Positions 1-7,097 of a stretch of DNA of 8,244 nt are shown here, piece by piece. This stretch comes from an uncultured Bacteroides sp. (GTDB lineage Bacteria > Bacteroidota > Bacteroidia > Bacteroidales > Bacteroidaceae). The DNA is taken from assembly GCA_934716785.1 (NCBI GenBank), contig CAKUYM010000186.1:1-8244 (forward strand), in the 5' to 3' direction. Under the pieces are notes generated by a model, which was not told the DNA's origin, ran no database searches, and was given only the letters and a program-made list of their open reading frames with translations. Both the position numbers and the translations under genes were made by a program. Within the stretch, counting starts at the first letter, position 1; every line of letters starts with the position of its first letter.

Positions 1-1207
1 TCATGATGCTCTTCAATTTCTCATCAACCTCTTCAGCACTCCAGCTCAGTTTGATAGAGTTCTGAGTCATTTCAAGACCAGATACAGATACACCACCGGC
101 ATTAGCAGCTTTACCCGGAGCGTAAAGAATCTTAGCATCTTGGAATACGCGGATAGCTTCCGGAGTAGAAGGCATGTTTGCACCTTCGGAAACAGCAATC
201 ACACCGTTAGCGATCAATTTCTTGGCATCATCACCGTTGATTTCGTTCTGAGTGGCAGAAGGCAGAGCGATATCGGCTTTCTCACCCCAAGGACGAGCAC
301 CCTCTACATATTTGCAACCATATTTCTCTGCGTATTCGCGGATACGACCACGGTACAAGTTCTTCAACTCCATGATATAATCCAATTTCTCACGGTCGAT
401 ACCGTCCGGATCATAGATGTAACCGTCAGAGTCAGACATTGTCAATACCTTACCACCCATTTCAATTACTTTCTCGGCAGTGTACTGAGCTACGTTACCG
501 GAACCGGAGATCAGGCAAGTCTTGCCTTTCAGGTCTGTACCCTTAGTCTTCAGCATTTCCGTCAAGAAATAGATGTTACCGTAACCGGTAGCTTCCGGGC
601 GAATCAATGAACCGCCGAATTCGCGACCTTTACCTGTGAATGTTCCGGTAAATTCATGAGACAGTTTCTTGTACATACCGAACATGAAACCTACTTCACG
701 ACCACCTACACCTATATCACCGGCAGGAACATCCGTCTCAGGACCAACGTGACGCCACAGTTCCAGCATGAAAGACTGTACGAAGCGCATCACTTCCATA
801 TTTGACTTGCCACGTGGAGAGAAGTCGGAACCACCTTTACCACCACCCATCGGCAGAGTAGTCAGTGAGTTTTTGAATGTCTGTTCAAAGGCAAGGAACT
901 TCAAGATAGAAAGGTTCACAGATGAGTGGAAACGGATACCACCTTTGTACGGGCCAATCGCATTGTTGTGCTGAACACGGTAACCCATATTCGTCTGAAT
1001 GTTACCTTTATCATCCATCCAAGTCACGCGGAACTGATATACTCTATCAGGAATACACAAACGTTCGATCAGGTTCACTTTGTCGAACTCAGGATGCTTG
1101 TTGTATTCTTCTTCAATAGTAGACAGAACTTCTTCTACTGCTTGATGATACTCCGGTTCATTGGGAAATCTTCTTTTCAGATCGTCTAATACCTTTGCTG
1201 CATTCAT
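1..1207 (-). CDS. gdhA: NADP-specific glutamate dehydrogenase (3' end cut by window)
   Basis: Cytoplasmic hexameric enzyme that interconverts 2-oxoglutarate + ammonium + NADPH with glutamate; its usual role is ammonium assimilation. I read 402 residues from MNAAKVLDDL; the family is about 445 long, so roughly 40 C-terminal residues lie outside the window. Family landmarks are all present: K88 in GPYKGG, K112 in FKNSL, catalytic K124 in GGGKGGSDF and D164 in PAGDIG, which match K89, K113, K125 and D165 of the Clostridium symbiosum enzyme with an offset of one. The Rossmann loop is GSGNVA (235-240). The SDSDG stretch (258-262) at the end of the second beta strand resembles NADP-type enzymes rather than NAD-type ones. 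The start at 1207 fits the conserved N-terminus; the ATG at 1203 is out of frame. The gene has its own promoter upstream. The enzyme call is very secure; the cofactor call is an inference from the loop. Confidence 0.97.
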   Translation of the reverse strand, partial: MNAAKVLDDLKRRFPNEPEYHQAVEEVLSTIEEEYNKHPEFDKVNLIERLCIPDRVYQFRVTWMDDKGNIQTNMGYRVQHNNAIGPYKGGIRFHSSVNLSILKFLAFEQTFKNSLTTLPMGGGKGGSDFSPRGKSNMEVMRFVQSFMLELWRHVGPETDVPAGDIGVGGREVGFMFGMYKKLSHEFTGTFTGKGREFGGSLIRPEATGYGNIYFLTEMLKTKGTDLKGKTCLISGSGNVAQYTAEKVIEMGGKVLTMSDSDGYIYDPDGIDREKLDYIMELKNLYRGRIREYAEKYGCKYVEGARPWGEKADIALPSATQNEINGDDAKKLIANGVIAVSEGANMPSTPEAIRVFQDAKILYAPGKAANAGGVSVSGLEMTQNSIKLSWSAEEVDEKLKSIM

Positions 1208-1267
1208 AATCTTTTTACTTTTATTAGTTGTTTAAAATACGATTATCTTTATTCTTTTATGCGGTTG

Positions 1268-1298
1268 CAAAAGTAAAGATAAAAATTGAACTGGCAAA
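1268..1298 (-). promoter_or_regulatory. Bacteroides-type promoter of gdhA
   Basis: Read on the minus strand, TTTG (1298-1295) is followed by a 19-nt spacer and TACTTTTG (1275-1268). This matches the Bacteroides housekeeping sigma consensus TTTG-N19/21-TAnnTTTG at every fixed base. Transcription would begin near 1262, giving a leader of about 55 nt with only a weak purine-rich ribosome binding region. It lies just past the terminator of the maeB unit, so gdhA appears to be transcribed separately. Confidence 0.75.
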
Positions 1299-1351
1299 CA
1301 TTTTATAAAGAAAAATGCGATAAAACATCAAAATTGATATTTTATCGCATT
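1298..1351 (-). terminator. Rho-independent terminator of the maeB unit
   Basis: Bases 1314-1351 form a near-perfect inverted repeat. In minus-strand RNA it folds to an 18-bp stem beginning with AUGCGAUAAAA; its one mismatch becomes a G-U pair, and the loop is only a few bases. The stem is followed on the minus strand by TTTTTCTTT. It sits 20 nt past the stop of the small membrane protein gene. The stem is unusually AT-rich for a terminator, but its length and the U-tract on this strand only support the call. Confidence 0.75.
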
Positions 1352-1371
1352 AAAAGTGGTAAAAAAGATAT

Positions 1372-1548
1372 TTATCTATTCTTTTTGATTGACTTGTAGA
1401 CGGGAATGAATACCAATGCTGCCGAAATGGCAAGCATTAGTATTGTTATGCCGTCGATTCGTTCGGCTTTTGTGATAACCAGATAGCAAAGCGCCAACCA
1501 AAGCAGGCTGATGCAAACTATTTGCGATTTGGATAAAGGCCTTCTCAT
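1372..1548 (-). CDS. small two-helix membrane protein, 58 aa, coupled to maeB
   Basis: I do not recognise a named family. The protein starts [12 protein letters not shown] and ends YKSIKKNR. It shows two hydrophobic segments, about residues 8-25 and 34-52, joined by a short polar turn (TKAERID). Both ends are basic, which predicts a hairpin with N- and C-termini in the cytoplasm. The start codon overlaps the maeB stop as ATGA, the usual sign of translational coupling. A good purine-rich ribosome binding site (AAGGAAAG) lies within the last maeB codons. A terminator follows 20 nt after the stop. Position, charge pattern and coupling support a real gene. A longer overlapping reading frame at 1376-1585 is out of frame with this one and has no such features. 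A role as partner or membrane tether of the malic enzyme would be speculation. Confidence 0.72.
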   Translation of the reverse strand: MRRPLSKSQIVCISLLWLALCYLVITKAERIDGITILMLAISAALVFIPVYKSIKKNR

Positions 1549-3836
1549 TTACTTTCCTTTTTCTTTTTGTCAACGATAGCGTCAATCACGGCTACGGCTG
1601 TGATATTGACAATATCGCGGACGGAACTTTCGAAGTCGGTGAAATGGATAGGCTTGTTCAATCCCATTTGGATAGGGCCGATGAATTCCGTATCCGGAGC
1701 CATTGCCTGCAGTAGTTTGTAACCTGCATTTGCCGAACTCAGATTCGGGAAAATCAGCGTATTCACATCTTTGCCTTTCAGGCGTGTGAACGGATATTTG
1801 GCATCACGCAATTCGCGGTTCATGGCAAAGTTAACCTGCATTTCACCATCTATCGCCAGTTCGGGATACTCTCTCTGCATATAGTCCACGGCCTCGTGCA
1901 CCTTTACCGGGCTTCCGGTAGTATCGGCGCCGAAGTTAGAATAAGACAGCATAGCCATAACCGGGGTGTGATTGAAGAAACGCACAGTCTTGTCGGACAG
2001 TTTGGCGATATCAATCAATGTCTCCGGATCCGGATGGCGGTTGATCAATGTGTCTGCCAAGAAGTAAGTACCCTTCTTGGAATTCAGGATATGCATGGTG
2101 CCGAAATGCTTGAATCCGGGTTGGATGCCGATTACCTCTTTGGCAACCTTGATAGTATTGCTGTACCTTGTATAAAGTCCGGTGATGAAAGCGTCCGCAT
2201 CTCCGGTTTCCACCATCATCATACCGAAGTAGTTACGTTCGAACATCTTGTCGTTGGCTTCTTCGTAAGTAAAGCCTTCGCGTGCGCGTTTTTCCGTGAG
2301 GATACGTGCGTAGCGTTCGCGGCGTCCGGCTTCGTTCGGGTGACGAAGATTGACTATTTCGATACCTTCCAGACTCAGGTCAAGCTCTTTAGCTAATTTG
2401 CCGATAGCTTCGTCGTTCCCTAATAAGATAGGATGGCAGATACCTTCAGCCTTCGCTTCAACGGCAGCTTTCAACATATTCGGGTGGATGCCTTCGGCAA
2501 ATACCACACGTTGCGGATTGCGGCGGGCGGTGTCATACAACTGGCGGGTCAGTTTGGATTCATATCCCATCAATTCGCGCAGATGTACGCAGTAAGCATC
2601 CCAGTCTTTGATTTCCGTGCGGGCTACTCCGCTTTCCATGGCAGCTCTTGCCACAGCGCAGGACACTTCGGTGATGAGGCGCGGGTCTACCGGTTTCGGG
2701 ATGAAATATTCAGGACCGAAAGAAAGGTTGTTTACATGATAAGCCGTATTTACAACATCGGGCACAGGCTGTTTGGCAAGGTTGGCGATAGCGTGTACGG
2801 CTGCGATCTTCATCTCCTCGTTGATTGCTTTGGCGTGGGTATCCAATGCGCCGCGGAAGATATACGGGAATCCGATTACGTTGTTGATTTGGTTCGGATA
2901 GTCGGAACGTCCGGTTGCCATCAGTACATCGGGACGTGCCGCCATGGCATCTTCGTAAGAGATTTCCGGAGTCGGGTTCGCCAGTGCGAAGACGATAGGC
3001 ATGGGTGCCATGCTGCGTACCATATCTTGGCTCAACACATTTCCTCTTGACAGACCGAGGAATACGTCAGCACCTTTGATGGCTTCTGCCAGCGTGTGGA
3101 TGTCCGTGCGGTCGGTTGCAAAATATTTTTTCTGTTCGTTCAGGTCGGTACGTTTTTTGCTGATTACCCCTTTGCTGTCTAACATGACGATATTCTCAAG
3201 ACGTGCACCTAATGAAACGTACAACTTGGTGCAGGAAACAGCGGAAGCACCGGCACCGTTAACGACGATTTTCACATCTTCGATTTTCTTTCCCGCCACT
3301 TCAAGGGCGTTTATCAGTCCGGCACTTGAAATGATGGCCGTTCCGTGCTGGTCGTCGTGCATCACCGGGATGTCCAGTTCCTCTTTCAGACGGCGTTCAA
3401 TTTCAAAACATTCCGGTGCTTTGATATCTTCGAGGTTGATACCACCGAAAGTAGGAGCGATAGCCTTTACTGCCGCGATGAATTTTTCGGGATCCTTCTC
3501 ATCGATTTCGATGTCGAATACGTCGATGCCTGCATAGATTTTAAACAACAGGCCTTTGCCTTCCATCACCGGTTTGCCGCTCAATGCACCTATGTCTCCC
3601 AGTCCGAGCACGGCCGTACCGTTGGAGATAACAGCAACAAGATTGCCTTTTGCTGTATATTTATACGCGTCCTGTGGGTTTTTCTCTATTTCGAGACATG
3701 GTTCTGCCACGCCGGGAGAATATGCGAGTGCCAAATCAGTTTGTGTACTATACGGTTTAGTAGGAACTACCTCAATTTTACCGGGTTTGCCCTGTGAGTG
3801 ATAGAGCAAAGCAGCTTCTTTGGTTATTTTAGCCAT
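1545..3836 (-). CDS. maeB: NADP-dependent malic enzyme with C-terminal phosphotransacetylase-like domain
   Basis: Cytoplasmic enzyme that oxidatively decarboxylates malate to pyruvate and CO2 while making NADPH. At 763 residues it has the full length of the large bacterial MaeB type. The malic domain (about 1-425) carries Y39 in [10 protein letters not shown]94 in MEGKG, the metal-binding region [12 protein letters not shown] (131-142, E136/D137) with HDDQHGTA (160-167), the dinucleotide loop GAGASA (194-199), and LANPTPEI (285-292). Residues about 430-755 form the phosphotransacetylase-like domain, which in characterised MaeB enzymes binds acetyl-CoA for allosteric inhibition rather than making acetyl phosphate. 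The lysine-rich tail KKKKESK also encodes the ribosome binding site of the overlapping downstream gene. The start [13 protein letters not shown] is the family's usual N-terminus. NADP preference follows the family and was not tested here. Confidence 0.96.
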   Translation of the reverse strand: MAKITKEAALLYHSQGKPGKIEVVPTKPYSTQTDLALAYSPGVAEPCLEIEKNPQDAYKYTAKGNLVAVISNGTAVLGLGDIGALSGKPVMEGKGLLFKIYAGIDVFDIEIDEKDPEKFIAAVKAIAPTFGGINLEDIKAPECFEIERRLKEELDIPVMHDDQHGTAIISSAGLINALEVAGKKIEDVKIVVNGAGASAVSCTKLYVSLGARLENIVMLDSKGVISKKRTDLNEQKKYFATDRTDIHTLAEAIKGADVFLGLSRGNVLSQDMVRSMAPMPIVFALANPTPEISYEDAMAARPDVLMATGRSDYPNQINNVIGFPYIFRGALDTHAKAINEEMKIAAVHAIANLAKQPVPDVVNTAYHVNNLSFGPEYFIPKPVDPRLITEVSCAVARAAMESGVARTEIKDWDAYCVHLRELMGYESKLTRQLYDTARRNPQRVVFAEGIHPNMLKAAVEAKAEGICHPILLGNDEAIGKLAKELDLSLEGIEIVNLRHPNEAGRRERYARILTEKRAREGFTYEEANDKMFERNYFGMMMVETGDADAFITGLYTRYSNTIKVAKEVIGIQPGFKHFGTMHILNSKKGTYFLADTLINRHPDPETLIDIAKLSDKTVRFFNHTPVMAMLSYSNFGADTTGSPVKVHEAVDYMQREYPELAIDGEMQVNFAMNRELRDAKYPFTRLKGKDVNTLIFPNLSSANAGYKLLQAMAPDTEFIGPIQMGLNKPIHFTDFESSVRDIVNITAVAVIDAIVDKKKKESK

Positions 3837-3874
3837 GGTATATATGTTTTTGTTAATAAGTTATCATTTGGCTG

Positions 3875-3882
3875 CAAATGTA
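3875..3882 (-). promoter_or_regulatory. -7 box of the maeB promoter
   Basis: On the minus strand TACATTTG matches TAnnTTTG exactly and lies 39 nt before the maeB start, which predicts a leader of roughly 30 nt. No clear TTTG is found 19-21 nt upstream; the nearest similar element (GTTT) is too close. The box is therefore credible but the -33 element is weak or absent, which might mean an activator is needed. Confidence 0.5.
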
Positions 3883-3996
3883 GGAATAAAAGTTAGAAAC
3901 TGTAGTGTTCTGAGGATAAATTCTATTAAATTTATAGCAAAATGACTGAATTTATAATACGGATTGTAAGGCTTATACATTTATATTCACTTTTTC

Positions 3997-4027
3997 TTTA
4001 AAACTATGCATTATTCGTTTATCTTTG
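3997..4027 (+). promoter_or_regulatory. Bacteroides-type promoter of the NagX-like gene
   Basis: TTTA (3997-4000), a 19-nt spacer and TATCTTTG (4020-4027) fit TTTG-N19-TAnnTTTG with one mismatch in the -33 box. The start codon is 28 nt downstream, so the leader is only about 20 nt. The 219-base gap 3837-4055 is AT-rich and holds this promoter and the divergent maeB promoter; I saw nothing else in it. Confidence 0.6.
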
Positions 4028-4055
4028 TCGTATAATAAAACATAATAAAATTAAT

Positions 4056-5171
4056 ATGAAATCAGAACGCTTGCTTTCTTTGGATGTACTTAGAGGTATT
4101 ACCATCGTCGGAATGATATTGGTGAACAACCCCGGAACGTGGGAATCCGTTTATGCCCCTTTGCTGCATGCGCAATGGAACGGACTGACTCCTACAGATT
4201 TAGTTTTCCCGTTTTTCATGTTCATAATGGGCGTCTCCATGAGTTTTGCCCTGTCCAAATTCGACCATCACTTCAGTCGCAGTTTCATAGCCAAACTGAT
4301 GCGTCGCACGGTGATACTGTTTCTGTTGGGGGTGTTTCTTTCCTGGTTTTCGCTGATATGCTACGGTGTGGAGCATCCTCTCGAGCATGTACGCATCTTG
4401 GGAGTGCTGCAACGGTTGGCATTGGCATATTGCTTCGGTTCTCTGCTGATTATGAGTGTCCGCCGTCCGCAGAATCTGGCATGGATTGCAGGCATACTCC
4501 TAATAGGATATTATATCTTGCTGATGTTGGGAAATGGTTTTGAACTATCCGAACAGAACATACTTGCGGTCACAGACCGGTGGCTTTTCGGGGCGGCTCA
4601 TATCTACCGCGAGTGGACACCCGATGGAAATCATATACCTTTTGATCCGGAAGGTTTATTGAGCACGTTGCCTTGCATCTCTCAGGTGATTATCGGTTAT
4701 TTCTGCGGAAATATATTAAGAGAAAAGACGGAAGTTCATCACAGGTTATTACGGATATCCGTCTTAGGGATTGTTCTTTTGTCTGCCGGACTGTTACTTA
4801 GCTACGGCTGTCCGTTGAATAAAAAAGTGTGGAGTCCGACTTTTGTCTTGGTGACCTGTGGTTTTGCATCCTTGTTCTTGGTATTTCTCACTTGGCTGAT
4901 TGACATCAAGAAACAACAGAAGTGGGCATACCCTTTCCGGGTATTCGGTACGAATCCGCTTTTTATATATGTGGTTGCCGGAGTACTGGCTACCCTACTC
5001 GGAATAATACCCGTAGGAGATACAAGCCTGCAAGGAAAGATTTACCTGTCGATAGCATCCGTTCTCCGAGATACTTATCTCTCTTCTCTTGTTTACGGAC
5101 TTCTGTTTATCGGATTCAACTATCTGATTGTATTAGTATTGTATAAGAAGCGAATTTTTATTAAGATATAG
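4056..5171 (+). CDS. NagX/DUF5009 membrane protein, heparan-alpha-glucosaminide N-acetyltransferase-like
   Basis: Inner-membrane protein of 371 residues with about ten hydrophobic segments (roughly 12-25, 45-68, 83-104, 115-135, 141-158, 205-220, 233-250, 259-283, 300-318, 342-363). The N-terminus RLLSLDVLRGITIVGMILVN is the hallmark of this acyltransferase family (COG4299/DUF5009, related to YeiB-type proteins). HAQWNGLTPTDLVFPFF (38-54) aligns with the stretch of human lysosomal HGSNAT around its active-site His269, so His38 is the predicted catalytic histidine. Human HGSNAT moves acetyl groups from acetyl-CoA across the membrane to terminal glucosamine; the bacterial substrate is unknown. 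No glycosidase or sugar-uptake gene adjoins it in the window, so context gives no substrate. It has its own promoter and a 3' hairpin and is probably monocistronic. Family assignment is strong; transferase activity is inferred. Confidence 0.85.
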   Translation: MKSERLLSLDVLRGITIVGMILVNNPGTWESVYAPLLHAQWNGLTPTDLVFPFFMFIMGVSMSFALSKFDHHFSRSFIAKLMRRTVILFLLGVFLSWFSLICYGVEHPLEHVRILGVLQRLALAYCFGSLLIMSVRRPQNLAWIAGILLIGYYILLMLGNGFELSEQNILAVTDRWLFGAAHIYREWTPDGNHIPFDPEGLLSTLPCISQVIIGYFCGNILREKTEVHHRLLRISVLGIVLLSAGLLLSYGCPLNKKVWSPTFVLVTCGFASLFLVFLTWLIDIKKQQKWAYPFRVFGTNPLFIYVVAGVLATLLGIIPVGDTSLQGKIYLSIASVLRDTYLSSLVYGLLFIGFNYLIVLVLYKKRIFIKI

Positions 5172-5201
5172 ATACTATCAGAATATAGATAAAATGCAAT
5201 T

Positions 5202-5233
5202 TGCCCCTGCTACGGTTATGTGTGGCAGGGGCA
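5202..5233 (+). terminator. GC-rich hairpin after the NagX-like gene, probable terminator
   Basis: TGCCCCTGC (5202-5210) and GCAGGGGCA (5225-5233) pair perfectly, and the stem extends to 12 bp with one G-T pair around an 8-base loop. It starts 30 nt after the stop codon. No real U-tract follows on either strand, so it may be a weak or atypical terminator, or may protect the 3' end of the transcript. Confidence 0.55.
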
Positions 5234-5269
5234 TAATAGGAATAATTCATGCCCTGTTCTTAAAAAGTC

Positions 5270-5322
5270 TATTTTTGTTCGTGTTTAGCCTGTGAGGATG
5301 CACTGAAATGCTGGTACTTTTG
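5270..5322 (+). promoter_or_regulatory. tandem -7 boxes upstream of the MFS transporter
   Basis: Two exact TAnnTTTG matches occur: TATTTTTG (5270-5277) and TACTTTTG (5315-5322). The second has TGTG (5291-5294) 20 nt upstream as a -33 candidate and leaves a very short leader of about 15 nt. The first has no clear -33 partner. The downstream box is preferred. Confidence 0.55.
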
Positions 5323-5343
5323 CCCCGGATTAAAAAATAGCTT

Positions 5344-6546
5344 ATGACTGTAATAAATAAAGAGAATTCAAGAGTGTTCCTGCTGGTATTGCTTGGAATG
5401 TTATCAGCGTTCGGTCCGTTTGTGACGGATATGTATTTACCCAGTCTGCCGTCAATGGCAGACTATTTTTCTGCAAACCTGCCGATGGTGCAGATGGGAT
5501 TAACCACCAGTATGATAGGGCTTGCGCTCGGTCAAGTCTTTTTCGGTCCGTTGAGTGATAAGTATGGCAGACGACCGTTGTTGTTGGCCTCGATGTCACT
5601 GTTTATCATCTCCACCATATTTTGTCTTTTTGCGCCGGACATTTATTCATTTGTCACTTTGCGGCTGATACAAGGTGTGGCGGGTGCAGGAGGAATCGTG
5701 ATTTCCCGTTCGGTGGCTACGGATAAGTTTTCGGGAAAGGATTTGGCCAAGATGTTGGCTGTCATTGGAGCAATCAATGGGATAGCACCTGTTGCTGCTC
5801 CCGTCATCGGCGGGTTAGTGACCGGGATAATCGGTTGGAGGGGCATTTTTATGATACTGTTATTGATAGGAATCGTATTGGGCATTGCCTGCATCCGTTT
5901 TAAAGAATCGCTTCCGGCAGAGAGACGTTCGAAAGCCGGAATCATCTCTACCTTCCGTAGTTTCGGCGTGATTATCCACAATCGTCGCTATATGCTTTAT
6001 GTGCTGCAATTGGCGTTTGCGCAAGGTATCCTGTTTGCGTACATTGCTTCTTCGCCCTTTATCGTACAGCAACATTATGGTTTTTCACCTTTCGCCTTTA
6101 GTATCTGCTTTGCCGTGAACTCAGTGGCAATCGGAGTGGCTGCCGCCATATCCGTAAAGTTTCGCCGGACAGAGAACGGAACACTGACAGGCTGTATCGG
6201 TATGTTGGTACTGTCTGTCTGCGTGATGGTCGCCTTGTATAACGGATGCGGTTTTTGGACGTATGAATTGTTGATGTTTGCCTTGCTGTTCATGATGGGG
6301 CTGACTTTCACGGCATCCACCACCTTGGCAATGGATTGTGAACGTCAGTATGCCGGTGCCGCTTCTGCCTTATTGGGTGCGCTTTGTTTCGCTTCCGGCG
6401 GAATAGTCTCCCCGTTGGTAGGGTTGGGCAACATCCTTATATCTACCGGAGTGGTTTTTGTGGTCTGTGCCGTTTGCTCACTGCTTTGTGCGCTGTGGGC
6501 TATCAGACGGGTGGCACAGAAAACAGCAGTGTGTCAGTGTAACTGA
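5344..6546 (+). CDS. Bcr/CflA-type major facilitator drug transporter
   Basis: Inner-membrane proton-coupled efflux transporter of 400 residues, the usual size for the 12-helix Bcr/CflA family. Visible signatures: an acidic residue in the first helix (D29 in TDMYLPSLP); motif A between helices 2 and 3 (GPLSDKYGRRPLL, 68-80); R107 in LRLIQGVAGAG (motif B-like); and the antiporter motif C region GAINGIAPVAAPVIGG (142-157). The two six-helix halves are joined by a basic cytoplasmic loop around 186-215 (PAERRSK and HNRR). Relatives export compounds such as bicyclomycin, chloramphenicol or sulfonamides, but substrate cannot be read from sequence. The start MTVINKENSR leaves a short cytoplasmic tail before helix 1. 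It has its own promoter candidates and no co-oriented gene close enough to form an operon with it. Confidence 0.9.
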   Translation: MTVINKENSRVFLLVLLGMLSAFGPFVTDMYLPSLPSMADYFSANLPMVQMGLTTSMIGLALGQVFFGPLSDKYGRRPLLLASMSLFIISTIFCLFAPDIYSFVTLRLIQGVAGAGGIVISRSVATDKFSGKDLAKMLAVIGAINGIAPVAAPVIGGLVTGIIGWRGIFMILLLIGIVLGIACIRFKESLPAERRSKAGIISTFRSFGVIIHNRRYMLYVLQLAFAQGILFAYIASSPFIVQQHYGFSPFAFSICFAVNSVAIGVAAAISVKFRRTENGTLTGCIGMLVLSVCVMVALYNGCGFWTYELLMFALLFMMGLTFTASTTLAMDCERQYAGAASALLGALCFASGGIVSPLVGLGNILISTGVVFVVCAVCSLLCALWAIRRVAQKTAVCQCN

Positions 6547-6575
6547 ACATAAAGTATAGCATAATTTGCATTTTT

Positions 6576-6606
6576 TTTGTATCTTGATTTGACTTTTGCA
6601 TTTTTG
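6576..6606 (+). promoter_or_regulatory. candidate promoter of the sigma-factor operon
   Basis: TTTG (6576-6579), a 19-nt spacer and CATTTTTG (6599-6606) fit the Bacteroides consensus except for C in place of T at the first -7 base. The predicted leader is about 75 nt and contains an inverted repeat. A second imperfect box, GACTTTTG (6591-6598), has TTTG 22 nt upstream and is less well spaced. A promoter used by the ECF sigma factor itself could not be identified. Confidence 0.4.
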
Positions 6607-6619
6607 TCGGGTTCTATAT

Positions 6620-6644
6620 GCAGAAGCTCTTCCGGAAGAACTGC
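6620..6644 (+). repeat. inverted repeat in the leader of the sigma-factor operon
   Basis: TCTTCCGGAAGA (6628-6639) is a perfect 12-base palindrome, flanked by GCAG (6620-6623) and CTGC (6641-6644), which can also pair with a small bulge. It lies just downstream of the predicted transcription start and 40 nt before the first start codon. It could be an operator for a dimeric regulator or a leader hairpin; the sequence does not decide. Confidence 0.45.
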
Positions 6645-6686
6645 TTACAGAATAAAAGAAAAATGTAAAATGTAATTATTGAAGCT

Positions 6687-7061
6687 ATGAACTCGATAGG
6701 TAAGAAAACAATAGGATTTGTGGCCGTAGCCTTGTTCTTGATGATTGGCGAGGCAAATGCGCAGCGGCATTTTCGCACTCATTTTTACACTCATTGCCTT
6801 CACTTTCCACATGCAATTACTGTCGTTAGCCGACCGGCGACCACAGTTCGTATAAGCAATCGCTTCAATCAGAAAGAACGGCTTCAGATGGCTGTTGCCT
6901 ATCTGTCATCCAACGCTAACCTTTCCATAAAGAAGTATGCCAAGATGACGGGATTGTCGAAAGATATGGCTGAAGCGGAGCTTGATGCTTTTGCTTGCGA
7001 TGAGCAGAATCCGATAAAGCTGGATGCGATGTCTAAAAAGAAAATGTATACAATAAGATAA
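6687..7061 (+). CDS. exported small protein with His/Cys cluster and winged-helix-like C-terminal half
   Basis: No function is known to me; similar uncharacterised proteins seem to occur in Bacteroides. Three parts are visible in the 124 residues. Residues 1-26 form a signal peptide (K6/K7, hydrophobic 9-20, then GEANAQ), with likely cleavage after A25. Residues 28-42 are rich in metal ligands: H28, H32, H36, C37, H39 and H42. Residues 62-124 look like a winged helix: helix KERLQMAVAYLSS, then SIKKYAKMTGLSKDMAEAELDAFA with helix-turn-helix spacing, then a short basic strand pair ending KKKMYTIR. Such folds normally bind DNA, yet this one follows an export signal, so here it may serve protein contact. 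The gene leads the probable operon and is 36 nt before the sigma factor. A cytoplasmic product from M68 is possible but less likely. Confidence 0.75.
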   Translation: MNSIGKKTIGFVAVALFLMIGEANAQRHFRTHFYTHCLHFPHAITVVSRPATTVRISNRFNQKERLQMAVAYLSSNANLSIKKYAKMTGLSKDMAEAELDAFACDEQNPIKLDAMSKKKMYTIR

Positions 7062-7097
7062 GTTAGAAAAGTAAGAAAGGAAAGTTTCCGTCGCATA

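Noticed and set aside
140..610. 156-residue plus-strand reading frame
   Set aside because: It lies antisense within gdhA, which is certain, and shows no coding features of its own. The same holds for 768-974, 922-1119 and 926-1189.
1376..1585. 69-residue minus-strand reading frame overlapping the end of maeB
   Set aside because: Its sequence is polar and irregular with no recognisable features; the frame at 1372-1548 explains the same DNA better, with an ATGA overlap and two membrane helices.
1896..3801. several long plus-strand reading frames opposite maeB
   Set aside because: All are antisense shadows of a well-conserved 763-residue enzyme; none has a start region or recognisable domain.
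5194..5295. 33-codon hydrophobic reading frame after the NagX-like gene
   Set aside because: It runs straight through the GC-rich hairpin and lacks a ribosome binding site; the DNA is better explained as a 3' structure plus promoter region.
6535..6565. TGTAAC (6538-6543) as an ECF-type -35 element for autoregulation
   Set aside because: No ECF-like -10 element occurs at about 16-17 nt spacing, and the match falls within the end of the transporter gene.
6561..6579. possible terminator of the MFS gene (short GCA/TGC pairing before eight T's)
   Set aside because: The stem is only 3 bp, and the T-run overlaps the -33 box of the next promoter candidate. No convincing hairpin precedes it.
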